From assembly GCA_016200545.1 (NCBI GenBank), contig JACQEO010000051.1:1-58093 (forward strand): a stretch of 58,093 nucleotides of DNA. Direction: 5' to 3'. Positions 17,854 to 26,839 of the stretch are shown piece by piece. The translations under genes were made by a program, and so were the position numbers. The notes beneath the pieces were generated by a model. It ran no database searches. It saw nothing but the letters and a program-made list of their open reading frames with translations, and was not told the DNA's origin. This DNA comes from Deltaproteobacteria bacterium. GTDB taxonomy: Bacteria; Desulfobacterota; Binatia; UTPRO1. Position 1 is the first letter of the stretch. Every line of letters begins with the position of its first letter.

Positions 17854-18345
17854 ATGCATCGCATCTACATCGGGCTCGGCTCCAACCTCGGCGATCGCAA
17901 GGCCAACATTCGTGAGGCCGAGGAGAAGCTCGCCGCGCTCCCCGAGACGCGCATCGTGAAGGCGTCGTCGCTCTACGAGAGCGAGCCGCACGGCAACGCC
18001 AAGACCTGGTTCGTGAACAGCGTCCTCGAGATCGAGACCGAGTTCGAGGCCGACGAGCTCCTGAAGCGCACGCGCGCGATCGAGAGCGCGATGGGTCGCA
18101 AGCGCGTCAAGGGCAAGCGCTGGGGCTCGCGCATCATCGACCTCGATCTCCTGCTGTTCGACAGCCAGACGATCAACAAGCGCAACCTCAAGATCCCGCA
18201 TCCGGAGATGCACAAGCGGCGCTTCGTCCTCTTGCCGCTCTCCGAGCTCGCCCCGCACGTCACGCACCCGCAGCTCGGGACGACGATCTCCGAACTGCTC
18301 GGGGGCGTGAAAGACCCGAAGCGGGTGGCCCTGCTGCGCCCCTGA
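17854..18345 (+). CDS. folK: 6-hydroxymethyl-7,8-dihydropterin pyrophosphokinase
   Basis: HPPK of 163 residues transfers pyrophosphate from ATP to hydroxymethyldihydropterin in folate synthesis. Visible signatures are YIGLGSNLGDRKANI, SSLYESEPHG, FVNSVLEIET, the Mg-binding IIDLDLLLFD, and PHPEMHKRRFVLLPL. The ATG lies two bases after the dapL stop, suggesting co-transcription. Confidence 0.95.
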   Translation: MHRIYIGLGSNLGDRKANIREAEEKLAALPETRIVKASSLYESEPHGNAKTWFVNSVLEIETEFEADELLKRTRAIESAMGRKRVKGKRWGSRIIDLDLLLFDSQTINKRNLKIPHPEMHKRRFVLLPLSELAPHVTHPQLGTTISELLGGVKDPKRVALLRP

Positions 18346-18426
18346 CGCCCGCCAGATCGCTCTTGAAGGCGGCACCCGTTCGTCTCTAGACTGCGTTCCC
18401 TGGCGGCGCCGCGCGCCGCACCGATC

Positions 18427-19866
18427 ATGCCCGGTTACGCCTACGATCGGTTGTCGGTCGTCGACAATTCGTTTCTCGCGATCGAGGACCCGAACTCCCA
18501 CCAGCACGTGGGCGCGGTCATGCTGTTCGACACCGGCCCGCTACGGAACGGCGACGGCGGCATCGACATCGATCGCGTGCGCACCTACGTCGATGCGCGC
18601 CTCCACCTGATCCCGCGCTACCGCCAGCGCCTCGCGCCGGTGCCGCTCGGCACCCGCCTCGTCTGGGTCGACGACGACCACTTCAACATCCACTACCACG
18701 TGCGGCACACCAGCCTGCCGCGCCCCGGCGACGAGCGGCAGTTGAAGCGTCTGGCGGCGCGTATCGTCTCGCAGAAGCTCGATCGCGCCAAGCCGCTCTG
18801 GGAGATGTGGGTCGTCGAGGGCCTCGCCGACGGCCGCTTCGCGCTCCTCGCCAAGACGCATCACTGCATGATCGACGGCATCTCCGGCGCCGATCTCATG
18901 GCCGTCCTGCTCTCGCCGATACCCGACGAAGGGATTCCCGACGCGCCGACGTGGATCCCGCGTCCCGCGCCGAGCTGGTTCGCGTTGCTGCGCGACGAGT
19001 GGGTACGCCGCGTCAGCGAGCCGCTGGCGGCGCTCGTCGAGACGCCGTGCGCGCTCGCCGCCCCGCTGACGCTGGCGGCGCGCGCGCTCGAGAGCATCCG
19101 CGCCCTCGGCGAGACCCTCGGCGCGACGATGCGGCCGGCGTCGCCGACGCCCTTCAATCGCGCCATCGGCCCGCACCGCCGCATCGATTGGACGGTCATG
19201 GACCTCGCCGCCGTGAAGGCGGTGAAAGACCGCCTCGGCGGCACCGTGAACGACGTCGTCCTCGCAACCGTCGCCGGGGCGCTGCGGCGCTTCTTCGAGC
19301 GCCGTCGCATCAATCCCGACCTGCTCGACATCCGCGCCAACGTCCCGGTCAGTTTGCGTACCGCCGCCGAGCGCGGCACCTTCGGGAACCGCATCGCCCT
19401 GTGGATGACCGAGCTGCCGGTCGCCGAGCCCGATCCGCTGCGCCGCCTCGCCGCGGTACGCGCGACCACCACCCGCCTCAAGGAGTCGAAGCAGGCGATG
19501 GGCGCCGAGGTGCTCGCCGCGGTGAGCGAGTGGACGAGCTCGACCTTGCTCGCGCTCGCCGTCCAGCTGGCGACGCGCTCGCGGCCGTTCAATCTGGTGG
19601 TGACGAACGTACCCGGGCCGCAGATCCCGCTCTATCTCCTCGGCGCGCCGCTCCGCGAGTGCTACCCGATGGTGAACCTGCTCGTGAACCAGGGCCTCGG
19701 CGTCGCGCTCTTCAGCTACGCCGGACGCATCTGTTGGGGCTGCATCTGCGACTGGGATCTCGTACCCGACCTGCACGATTTCATCGGCGACATCGAGGCG
19801 TCGTTCGCGGAGCTGGAGCGCGCCGCATACCGGCCGGCCGATTCCGGATATGCTTCCCCGATTTGA
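18427..19866 (+). CDS. Wax ester synthase/diacylglycerol acyltransferase family protein
   Basis: Bifunctional WS/DGAT-type acyltransferase of 479 residues. The catalytic motif HHxxxDG is His145-His146-Cys-Met-Ile-Asp150-Gly151. C-terminal features of the family are NDVVLATVAGALRRF, the PVSLRTA segment, and NLVVTNVPGPQIPLYL. Such enzymes make storage wax esters or triacylglycerol from acyl-CoA. The start is ATG 18427. No related lipid gene is adjacent, so the substrate is open. Confidence 0.92.
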   Translation: MPGYAYDRLSVVDNSFLAIEDPNSHQHVGAVMLFDTGPLRNGDGGIDIDRVRTYVDARLHLIPRYRQRLAPVPLGTRLVWVDDDHFNIHYHVRHTSLPRPGDERQLKRLAARIVSQKLDRAKPLWEMWVVEGLADGRFALLAKTHHCMIDGISGADLMAVLLSPIPDEGIPDAPTWIPRPAPSWFALLRDEWVRRVSEPLAALVETPCALAAPLTLAARALESIRALGETLGATMRPASPTPFNRAIGPHRRIDWTVMDLAAVKAVKDRLGGTVNDVVLATVAGALRRFFERRRINPDLLDIRANVPVSLRTAAERGTFGNRIALWMTELPVAEPDPLRRLAAVRATTTRLKESKQAMGAEVLAAVSEWTSSTLLALAVQLATRSRPFNLVVTNVPGPQIPLYLLGAPLRECYPMVNLLVNQGLGVALFSYAGRICWGCICDWDLVPDLHDFIGDIEASFAELERAAYRPADSGYASPI

Positions 19867-19894
19867 TGACAGCAACGGGCGAGCCGCCGCGGTG

Positions 19895-20323
19895 TCAGCG
19901 CTCCGCCTCGGCGTCGAGCGCGTGGAGCACGGTCACGGCGTCGGCGCGGAGCTTCTCCTGCGCGCGCTCGAGATCGGCGTTCGCGCCCGGGTCGGCGCCG
20001 CGCCAGAATTCGGCGGCTTTCAAGACGTCCTCGTAGGCGTCGCAAAACGTCCGGAACGCCGCCAGTGACGGGCGTCCTTCGAACCGGCCGGCGACGATGC
20101 GGGTGAAGTCGCGGGCGCGCTCGAGCGGGTAGCGGTACTCGGCGAAGGACGCCGGCGGGGCGCCCTCCTCACGAGTCACGGCCGCGAGCTTCGCGGCCAT
20201 CGAGAGCAGCAGCTCGACGTGGGTGCGCGTGAGCTTGTCGTACTTGCTCCAGTAGCAGCCGGCCACGACCAGCAGCACGAGTGCGACGAAGATACGGCGT
20301 CCTCCCTCCAACCTTGACCCCAC
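19895..20323 (-). CDS. Small hypothetical lipoprotein
   Basis: Predicted lipoprotein of 142 residues. The signal segment IFVALVLLVVAGC ends at Cys23 in lipobox VAGC. The mature part is mostly helical and charged, with no motif I recognise. It is convergent with the wax ester synthase gene and divergent from the PAS/receiver gene; about 70 bases separate it from the latter start. Confidence 0.7.
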   Translation of the reverse strand: MGSRLEGGRRIFVALVLLVVAGCYWSKYDKLTRTHVELLLSMAAKLAAVTREEGAPPASFAEYRYPLERARDFTRIVAGRFEGRPSLAAFRTFCDAYEDVLKAAEFWRGADPGANADLERAQEKLRADAVTVLHALDAEAER

Positions 20324-20393
20324 GGGACCTGCCGCCTAACATGCTTTGCGTCGACCGAGAAGCCGTGACGCGACCCGGCAGCTCGAAGGCTTC

Positions 20394-21566
20394 ATGGCGC
20401 TTCCGCGCATCTACTTCGAAAAACTGATCGAGAACTCCCCCGACATCGTCGTCGCTGTCGATCGCGAGGGCTCGATCGTCTTCTACAACGACGGCGCGAG
20501 GCAGACGCTCGGCTATCGCTCCGACGAGGTGCACGGGAAGCCGGTCGCGCTCCTGTATCCGAGCCGCGACGAGGCCAAGCGCGTCATGTGGGCGATGCGC
20601 AGCGAGACCCACGCCGAGCGCGGCAAGGTGAAGAACTTCGAGACCATCTTTACCGCCAAGGGTGGCGAGCAGATCCCGGTCGCGATCTCGGGCGGCATCA
20701 TCTACGACGAGGCGGGCGCCGAGAGCGGCTCGATCGGCTTCGCCAAAGACCTGCGCGAGATCCGCCGCCACGACCAGCTCGTGACCCTGGGTGAGATCGC
20801 CGTCAGCTTGGCGCACGAGATCAACAACCCGCTCGAGGTGATCACCAATTCGCTCGAGCTCGTCGAGGGATTCGTCCGCCGCATCGCGAGCGACGAGCAG
20901 CTGGTGATCGAGGACGATCGCTTCGAGGCGGTGCGGCGCGAGCTCGGGCAGATCCAGCGCATCGTGAATCGCGTCCAGGAGATGGCCTCCGCCGGCGAGT
21001 ACGAAACCCGGCAGTATCTCCCGGGGACGCTCATGACCGACCTGCGGGCCGACGCCGCCATCGACGCGCGCGGCGCGACGGTCGACCGCGCCATCCTGCG
21101 CGACTCCGCGTCGATGCCGGCGCCGCGCGAGCGATCGCTCGCCGGCCTCACGCTCCTCGTCGTCGACGATGACCTCGGAATCTGCCAATCGATGGCGGCA
21201 CTGCTGCAGTCGCAGGGCGCCGAAGTCGCGTTCGCGATCTGCGCCGCCGATGCGCTCGCGCTCATCGCGGCGCGGCGCTTCGATCTGGTGGTGAGCGACG
21301 TCGTCATGCCCGACATGGACGGCTATGATCTCTACATGGAGCTCAAGGAGCGGCGGCCCGAGCTGCCCGTCATTCTCATGACCGGCTATCTCTACGACCG
21401 CGACCACGTGATCAAGCGCAGCAAGCTCGCCGGTCTCGACGGCAAGGTGCTTTACAAGAAACCGATCGATCCCGAGCGCTTGCAGGCGATCATCCTCGAG
21501 CGCTGCGCCAAGGAGGAGGGGCATGGACGAGGCCGCGACCCGGGACGGAACCCGCCGCTTCCGTGA
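20394..21566 (+). CDS. PAS - DHp - receiver signalling protein without ATPase domain
   Basis: Signalling protein of 390 residues. A PAS domain covers about 5-118 (IENSPDIVVAVDREGSIVFYN). A histidine-kinase dimerisation/phosphotransfer helix pair covers about 124-205, with the phospho-acceptor His141 in SLAHEINNP. A receiver domain covers about 252-370 with acidic pocket DDD (258-260), phospho-Asp302 in SDVVMPDMDG, Thr330 and Lys356. No HATPase_c N, G1 or G2 box lies between, so it cannot phosphorylate itself as a normal kinase. ATG 20394 was chosen where PAS homology starts. The 3' end overlaps the aldo/keto reductase start by 44 bases. Confidence 0.85.
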   Translation: MALPRIYFEKLIENSPDIVVAVDREGSIVFYNDGARQTLGYRSDEVHGKPVALLYPSRDEAKRVMWAMRSETHAERGKVKNFETIFTAKGGEQIPVAISGGIIYDEAGAESGSIGFAKDLREIRRHDQLVTLGEIAVSLAHEINNPLEVITNSLELVEGFVRRIASDEQLVIEDDRFEAVRRELGQIQRIVNRVQEMASAGEYETRQYLPGTLMTDLRADAAIDARGATVDRAILRDSASMPAPRERSLAGLTLLVVDDDLGICQSMAALLQSQGAEVAFAICAADALALIAARRFDLVVSDVVMPDMDGYDLYMELKERRPELPVILMTGYLYDRDHVIKRSKLAGLDGKVLYKKPIDPERLQAIILERCAKEEGHGRGRDPGRNPPLP

Positions 21567-22638
21567 TCGTCTGGCGGGCACCATCCCGCCGGAGCACTTC
21601 CGCGCGGGACCGAACGGGCTCCTGCTGTCGTCGATCGGCATCGGGACGTATCTCGGTAGCCCCGACGACGCGACCGACGCCGCCTACGGCCAGGCGCTCG
21701 TCGCCGCCGTCGCGCTCGGCACCAACGTCGTCGATAGCGCGATCAACTACCGCGCGCAGCGCAGCGAGCGCGTCATCGGCATGGCGCTCGCGGCACTGAT
21801 CGCGGAAGGCGAGCTGCAGCGCGACGAGGTCGTCATCTGCACCAAGGGCGGCTATCTCCCCTTCGACGGCGATTACCCCGCCGATGCGGGTCGCTACTTC
21901 CAGGATACCTACGTCCGCTCCGGCCTCCTCACGCCCGCCGACCTGGTCGCCGGATCGCACTCGCTTGCGCCGCGCTACCTCCTCGACCAAATCGAGCGCA
22001 GCCGCCGCAACCTCCGCGTGGCGACGGTCGACGTCTATTACCTGCACAATCCCGAGACGCAGCTCACCGCCGTCGACCGCACCACCTTCCACACCCGCAT
22101 GACGGGCGCGATCCGCGTCCTCGAGCGCGCCGTCGATCAGGGGAAGATCGCCTGCTACGGCGTCGCCACGTGGAACGGCTTCCGCGTCGGCGCCGGCGAG
22201 CGCGAGTACCTCGCGCTCGCCGACCTCGTCGAGCTCGCCGAGCGCGAGGCCGGGAAGAGCCATCACTTCCGCGTCGTGCAGCTCCCCTGCAACCTCGCGA
22301 TGCCCGAGGCGTTCACGCTCCGCAACCAGCGTGTCGGCGACCACTTCGGCTCGCTCGTCGAGGCCGCGGACGAACTCGGCGTCAAGGTCGTCGCCAGCGC
22401 CGCGCTGCTGCAAGGGCAGCTCGCCGGCCAGATGCCCGAGATCCTCGCGCAAGCGATGGTCGGCCTCGACACCGACGCGCAGCGCTCGATCCAGTTCGTG
22501 CGCTCGACCCCCGGCATCACGACCGCGCTCGTCGGCATGCGCCGGCGCGCGCACGCCGAGGAGAACCTCGCCGTCGCCCGCCGTCCGCCGGCGTCGCACG
22601 ACGACTTCCTGCGTCTGTTCACCGCGCGCGAGGGCTGA
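21523..22638 (+). CDS. Aldo/keto reductase
   Basis: TIM-barrel oxidoreductase of 371 residues. NAD(P)-linked AKR features are GIGTYLGSPDD, the catalytic-region NVVDSAINYRAQRSE (Asp and Tyr), ICTKGGY (Lys) and VDVYYLHNPE (His position). The start ATG 21523 has AGGAGGGG directly upstream and lies inside the end of the receiver gene. The substrate is not predictable. Next downstream is a rhodanese. Confidence 0.88.
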   Translation: MDEAATRDGTRRFRDRLAGTIPPEHFRAGPNGLLLSSIGIGTYLGSPDDATDAAYGQALVAAVALGTNVVDSAINYRAQRSERVIGMALAALIAEGELQRDEVVICTKGGYLPFDGDYPADAGRYFQDTYVRSGLLTPADLVAGSHSLAPRYLLDQIERSRRNLRVATVDVYYLHNPETQLTAVDRTTFHTRMTGAIRVLERAVDQGKIACYGVATWNGFRVGAGEREYLALADLVELAEREAGKSHHFRVVQLPCNLAMPEAFTLRNQRVGDHFGSLVEAADELGVKVVASAALLQGQLAGQMPEILAQAMVGLDTDAQRSIQFVRSTPGITTALVGMRRRAHAEENLAVARRPPASHDDFLRLFTAREG

Positions 22639-22671
22639 CGCCTTCCGCCGCCTCTGCTAGGGGAGACGAGC

Positions 22672-23079
22672 ATGGAGATCCCGCAGACGACGCCGCCCGA
22701 AGCGTTCGACCTCTTGCGGCAGCAACCCGACGCCGTCTATCTCGACGTGCGCACCGCGCCCGAGTTCGAGGCCGGCCACCCCGCCGACGCGCGCCACGTG
22801 CCGGTCATGTTCTTTGGTGCCGGCGGCCAGCCGCGGCCGAATCCCGACTTCGTCGCCGGCGTCGAGGCGCTGGTGCCGCGCACCACCAAGCTCCTCGTCG
22901 GCTGTCAGGCCGGTGGCCGCTCGCAGCGCGCCTGCGAACTCCTGCGCGACGCCGGCTACACCGACGTCACCAACGTCCGCGGCGGCTTCGGCGGCGCGCG
23001 CGACCAGACCGGTCGCGTCATCATCCCCGGCTGGCACGACGCCGGCCTTCCCGTCGAGACCGGCCCAGCGAAGGCGTAG
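22672..23079 (+). CDS. Single-domain rhodanese-like protein
   Basis: Protein of 135 residues with one rhodanese domain. VYLDVRTAPEFEAGHPADA is the CH2A-like motif, and Cys of GCQAGGRSQRA is the persulfide-forming active-site residue, followed by NVRGGFGGA. It probably transfers sulfane sulfur. GGGGAGA precedes the ATG. It begins a run with the adenosyltransferase and MBL hydrolase (spacing 3 bases, then a 4-base overlap). Confidence 0.88.
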   Translation: MEIPQTTPPEAFDLLRQQPDAVYLDVRTAPEFEAGHPADARHVPVMFFGAGGQPRPNPDFVAGVEALVPRTTKLLVGCQAGGRSQRACELLRDAGYTDVTNVRGGFGGARDQTGRVIIPGWHDAGLPVETGPAKA

Positions 23080-23082
23080 CGC

Positions 23083-23739
23083 GTGGCCATCCGCATCACG
23101 AAGGTCTACACGCGCACCGGCGACAAGGGTGACACCCACCTCGTCGGCGGCAAGCGCGTTCCCAAGGACGACCCGCGCATCGAGAGCTACGGCACGATCG
23201 ACGAGCTCAACTCCATCCTCGGCGTCGTCCGCGCCTGCAACGACGCCGCGCCCACGTCGCCGATCGCCGGCCGCCTCGACGCCATTCTGCGCCAGGTGCA
23301 GAACGAGCTCTTCGATCTCGGCAGCGAGCTCGCGACGCCGCCCGACGCCGAGTGGGAAGGCATGATCCGCGTCGGTGACGAGCAGGTGAAGGTCCTCGAA
23401 CGCACGATCGACGAGTGCCAGGAGGATCTGGAGCCGCTCAAGTCGTTCATCCTCCCCGGCGGCGGCACGATCGCCGCGTTCCTCCATCAAGCGCGGACGG
23501 TGTGTCGTCGCGCCGAGCGCGACATCTTGCGCCTGCGCCGCCGCGAGACGATCGGCGACGGTCCGCTGCGCTACGTAAACCGCCTCTCCGACCTGCTCTT
23601 CGTGCTGTCGCGCTGGGTGTCGAAACATCTCGGGGAGTGCGAGTACCTGTGGGAGAAGGGCCTGAACCTGCCGGCGGGACACAAGCCGAAACGCGCGCGC
23701 CCCGTCGCGCCGACGAGGCCCGCGAAAAGGGCGCGATGA
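23083..23739 (+). CDS. Corrinoid adenosyltransferase, PduO type
   Basis: ATP:cob(I)alamin adenosyltransferase of 218 residues. PduO-type motifs are present: TRTGDKGDTHL (ATP binding), SYGTIDELNSILG, and FILPGGGTIAAFLHQARTVCRRAERD. It makes adenosylcobalamin for B12-dependent mutases. In this window it lies 1.8 kb before ccr, whose pathway needs the B12-dependent ethylmalonyl-CoA mutase. The start is GTG. The tail is Lys/Arg/Pro-rich. Confidence 0.92.
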   Translation: MAIRITKVYTRTGDKGDTHLVGGKRVPKDDPRIESYGTIDELNSILGVVRACNDAAPTSPIAGRLDAILRQVQNELFDLGSELATPPDAEWEGMIRVGDEQVKVLERTIDECQEDLEPLKSFILPGGGTIAAFLHQARTVCRRAERDILRLRRRETIGDGPLRYVNRLSDLLFVLSRWVSKHLGECEYLWEKGLNLPAGHKPKRARPVAPTRPAKRAR

Positions 23740-24416
23740 CCGCACCGATTTACCTGCGTCAACTCGAGATCGGCCCGATGCAGAACTACGTCTACCTCGT
23801 CGGCGATCCCGAGACGCGCGAGGCCGCGGTCGTCGACGCCGCCTGGGACATCGACGCCATCTTGGATATCGCCGCCAAGGACGACATGCGGATTACGAAG
23901 GCGTTCGTCACCCACTTCCACCCCGACCACCTCGGCGGCCGCTTCGGCGGTATGACGATCGCCGGCGCCACCGATCTCATCGCCAAGGTTCCGGTGAAGG
24001 TCTACATCCACAAGCAAGAGGCCGGCTTCGTCCACCGCGTCTCCGATCTCTCGGATTCCGACCTCATCCCCGTCGAGGGCGGCGACACCGTCAGCGTCGG
24101 CGCCGTCCCGGTGAAGTTCGTCCACACGCCCGGCCACACGCCCGGCTCGCAGTGCTTCCTCGCCGGCGACAACCTCATCTCCGGCGACACCCTCTTCATC
24201 GGCAGCTGCGGCCGCAGCGACCTCCCCGGCAGCAACCCCGCGGACCTCTACCACAGCTTGAACCACACCCTCCGCAACTTCCCCGACGAGACGATCGTCT
24301 ACCCCGGCCACAACTACGCCGACCGCCCCACCTCGACGATCGGCACCGAGAAGCGGCGGAACATGACGATGCGCTTCGAGTCGGTGGAGGAGTTTCTCCG
24401 CTTCATGGGCCGCTGA
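23736..24416 (+). CDS. MBL-fold metallo-hydrolase (glyoxalase II-like)
   Basis: Hydrolase of 226 residues with the full binuclear metal site: THFHPDHLGG, HTPGHTPGSQ, SGDTLFIGSCGRSDL and YPGHNY. It resembles persulfide dioxygenase/glyoxalase II proteins; the nearby rhodanese supports a sulfur role, by inference. ATG 23736 overlaps the adenosyltransferase stop by four bases. Confidence 0.9.
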   Translation: MTAPIYLRQLEIGPMQNYVYLVGDPETREAAVVDAAWDIDAILDIAAKDDMRITKAFVTHFHPDHLGGRFGGMTIAGATDLIAKVPVKVYIHKQEAGFVHRVSDLSDSDLIPVEGGDTVSVGAVPVKFVHTPGHTPGSQCFLAGDNLISGDTLFIGSCGRSDLPGSNPADLYHSLNHTLRNFPDETIVYPGHNYADRPTSTIGTEKRRNMTMRFESVEEFLRFMGR

Positions 24417-24443
24417 GCGCGCGTCGGCGACGTTTCTCGCCGG

Positions 24444-24965
24444 TCATCGCGTCGCGGTCCTCCAGGCCGAGAAGCGCGTGGCAAGGGCGGCGAGCGTCCG
24501 GTCGCGCCGCGCGCGTTCTCCAGGCGCGTACAGACGAGCCCGGAGCGCCTCCTTCGCGTCGCGCAGGCCGGCGCGCGGCAGCGACCAGCCCGGCCCCGTC
24601 GCGTCCACGGCCGTGCGCATGTCGGACGAACCGTCCCACTCGAGCGTCGCCGGAAGGCCGTGGGCCGCGAGCGGCGGATCCCACGTGACGTCGACCCGCA
24701 GCGGTCCCGCCCATGGCGTCAGCACCGTGAGGCATTCGTGGACCTCGAGCAGCGCCGCACCGTCCCGCAGGTCCGGCGCGTCGGCGAGCTGGCGCGGGAC
24801 CAACGGACCGACGACCAGCAACGGAAGACTGACGATGCCGATCGCATCGAGCTCCTCGGCGAGCCACGCATGCTTCGAGGCGCAGGTCCCCGCCCGCGCG
24901 CGCCGCGCCGACGCGGCGTCCGGCGGCGCGGGCCACAGATACGGCACGCACTGGATCTCTCGCAC
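24444..24965 (-). CDS. Transglutaminase-like protein of unknown function
   Basis: About 173 residues from the GTG at 24965; the start is uncertain because the frame stays open upstream and no ATG fits. The segment ARAGTCASKHAWLAEELDA looks like the Cys-containing core of transglutaminase-like proteins. The text then continues with VDVTWDPPL, a possible Asp-containing strand. The rest is not recognised. It lies just downstream of the MAPEG gene on the same strand and converges with the MBL gene. Confidence 0.5.
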   Translation of the reverse strand: MREIQCVPYLWPAPPDAASARRARAGTCASKHAWLAEELDAIGIVSLPLLVVGPLVPRQLADAPDLRDGAALLEVHECLTVLTPWAGPLRVDVTWDPPLAAHGLPATLEWDGSSDMRTAVDATGPGWSLPRAGLRDAKEALRARLYAPGERARRDRTLAALATRFSAWRTATR

Positions 24966-24988
24966 CAGCGCTACCGTCTTGCTGCGAA

Positions 24989-25372
24989 TCAGTAGCTCCG
25001 GATGCTCGCGACGGCGGCGAACAGCATGACGCCCCAGGTGAGCACGTTGCCGACCAACCGACCGGGGGTGGTGCCGGATGACTGGCTCAGGCCCTGCGCG
25101 TGGGCGATCCGACCGATGACGAGCACGATCCCCAGCCAATGCAGCCGCCTGGCGGAGGCGCCGTTGACCTCCAAGATGAGCATCAGCAGGAGCGCCAAGG
25201 GGACATATTCGGCGGCGTTGCCGTGGATGCGGATGCGCGTGAGCAGCACGGCGTTGCCACCGTCACCGAGGCCGATCGACGTGGATCGGCGGACCATGAC
25301 GACCCGCGCGGCGAGGAAGAGAAAGAGAAGCGCCAGTAGTCCCGCGTAGAGCGCAGTGATAGGAGCATGCAT
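24989..25372 (-). CDS. MAPEG-family membrane protein
   Basis: Four-helix membrane protein of 127 residues. HAPITALYAGLLALLFLFLA is the first helix, followed by the MAPEG pattern RIRIHGNAAEYVPLALLLML with the conserved Asn-Glu region, ARRLHWLGIVLVIGRIAHA, and a final helix. Eicosanoid/glutathione-metabolism-like proteins share this fold; the bacterial role is poorly defined. ATG 25372 starts exactly at the first helix. Confidence 0.88.
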   Translation of the reverse strand: MHAPITALYAGLLALLFLFLAARVVMVRRSTSIGLGDGGNAVLLTRIRIHGNAAEYVPLALLLMLILEVNGASARRLHWLGIVLVIGRIAHAQGLSQSSGTTPGRLVGNVLTWGVMLFAAVASIRSY

Positions 25373-25527
25373 TGTCGAATCCTCCGCGCGCGAAAGTGCG
25401 CGTCGGTCGGTGCAGTAGCCCGCGTCCCCGATAGAGTCCAGGCCGCGTCGTCGCGACCACGTTTGAAATGACGGGGGCGCTCGTTTAAGGTCCCGGCGTT
25501 TACTGCCATTCCCGCGAAGGTGCACCC

Positions 25528-26781
25528 ATGAGCGAGAAGCGCGACCTCTACGAGATCGGCCAGGTTCCCCCCGTCGGCCACGTGCCGCGCGAGATGTACG
25601 CGCAGGTGATCCGGCAGGATCGCTTCGGCGCGCCGTTGCATGCCTTCAAGGTCGAGAAGGTACCCGTGCCCGAGCTCGAGCCCGATGAGGTGCTGGTCTC
25701 CGTCATGGCGGCCGGTATCAACTACAACAACGTCTGGGCCGCCCTCGGCTCCCCCGTCGACGTCATCAAGGTGCACGCGCGCGGCGGCGACACCACCGGC
25801 TTCCACATCGGCGGCAGCGACGCCTCGGGCGTCGTCTATGCCGTCGGCAAGGACGTCACCACCCACAAGGTCGGCGACGAGGTCGTCATCCACTGTGGCG
25901 TCTGGGACCGGAACGACCCATCGGTCAGGGCCGGTCAGGATCCGATGTTCGCTCCGAGCTTCCAGATCTGGGGCTACGAGACCAACTGGGGGAGCTTCGC
26001 GCAATTCACCAGGGTGCAGGCGCACCAGTGCCTCCCGAAGCCCAAGCACCTCACGTGGGAAGCCGCCGCCGCCTACATGCTCGTCGGCGCGACCGCGTAT
26101 CGCATGCTCATGGCGTGGCCGCCTCACTGCGTGCAGCCGAACGACGTCGTCTTGGTCTGGGGCGCGTCGGGCGGCCTCGGCAGCCAAGCCCTCCAGATCG
26201 TCAAGGCTCAAGGCGGCATCCCCATCGCCGTCGTCTCCGGCGAGGACAAATTCGACTTCTGCAAGTCCCTCGGCGCGCGCGGCTGTATCAATCGCAAAAA
26301 GTTCGATCATTGGGGAATGCTGCCGCACTGGAAGGACACCGCGGCGTACGACAAGTGGGCGGCCGGCGCGCGCGCCTTCGGGAAGGCGCTGTGGGATGCG
26401 CTCGGCGAGCGGCGGAGCCCGCGGATCGTGTTCGAGCATCCGGGAGAAGACACGGTGCCGACATCGATCTTCGTCTGCGACACCGGCGGGATGGTCGTCA
26501 TCTGCGCGGGCACGACCGGGTACAACGCGACCGTCGACCTCCGGTATCTCTGGATGCGGCAGAAGCGGTTTCAGGGGTCGCACTTCGCCAACGACGACCA
26601 GGCGAAGGGGCTGAACGATCTCGTCCTCGCCGGTAAAGTGGATCCGTGCCTCGGGGAGACGTTTACCTTCGACGACATTCCGCGGACGCATCAGCTGATG
26701 TACGAGAACAAGCATCCGGCGGGAAACATGGCGTGTCTCGTGGGGGCGCCGCGGAAGGGGATGAAGGAGTTACCAGCATAA
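25528..26781 (+). CDS. ccr: Crotonyl-CoA carboxylase/reductase
   Basis: Medium-chain dehydrogenase/reductase of 417 residues, matching Ccr size. It carboxylates and reduces crotonyl-CoA to ethylmalonyl-CoA with NADPH. Family features: [12 protein letters not shown] (CO2-site Asn), [15 protein letters not shown] (CO2-site Glu), [20 protein letters not shown] (nucleotide loop), and QGSHFAND with the conserved His. The gene has its own upstream region. It is the signature enzyme of the ethylmalonyl-CoA pathway; an Mcd-like gene lies at 55390. Confidence 0.93.
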   Translation: MSEKRDLYEIGQVPPVGHVPREMYAQVIRQDRFGAPLHAFKVEKVPVPELEPDEVLVSVMAAGINYNNVWAALGSPVDVIKVHARGGDTTGFHIGGSDASGVVYAVGKDVTTHKVGDEVVIHCGVWDRNDPSVRAGQDPMFAPSFQIWGYETNWGSFAQFTRVQAHQCLPKPKHLTWEAAAAYMLVGATAYRMLMAWPPHCVQPNDVVLVWGASGGLGSQALQIVKAQGGIPIAVVSGEDKFDFCKSLGARGCINRKKFDHWGMLPHWKDTAAYDKWAAGARAFGKALWDALGERRSPRIVFEHPGEDTVPTSIFVCDTGGMVVICAGTTGYNATVDLRYLWMRQKRFQGSHFANDDQAKGLNDLVLAGKVDPCLGETFTFDDIPRTHQLMYENKHPAGNMACLVGAPRKGMKELPA

Positions 26782-26839
26782 TTCCAAGCAAGCATCGCGG
26801 CTGACCTCGGCGAGGGCCCTGTGATATCGCCGTCGGACC

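Noticed and set aside
24403..24951. Alternative minus-strand frame of 182 codons over the transglutaminase-like gene
   Set aside because: The other frame (24444-24965) carries the recognisable GTCASKHAWL text; this one has only Gly/Arg-rich composition.
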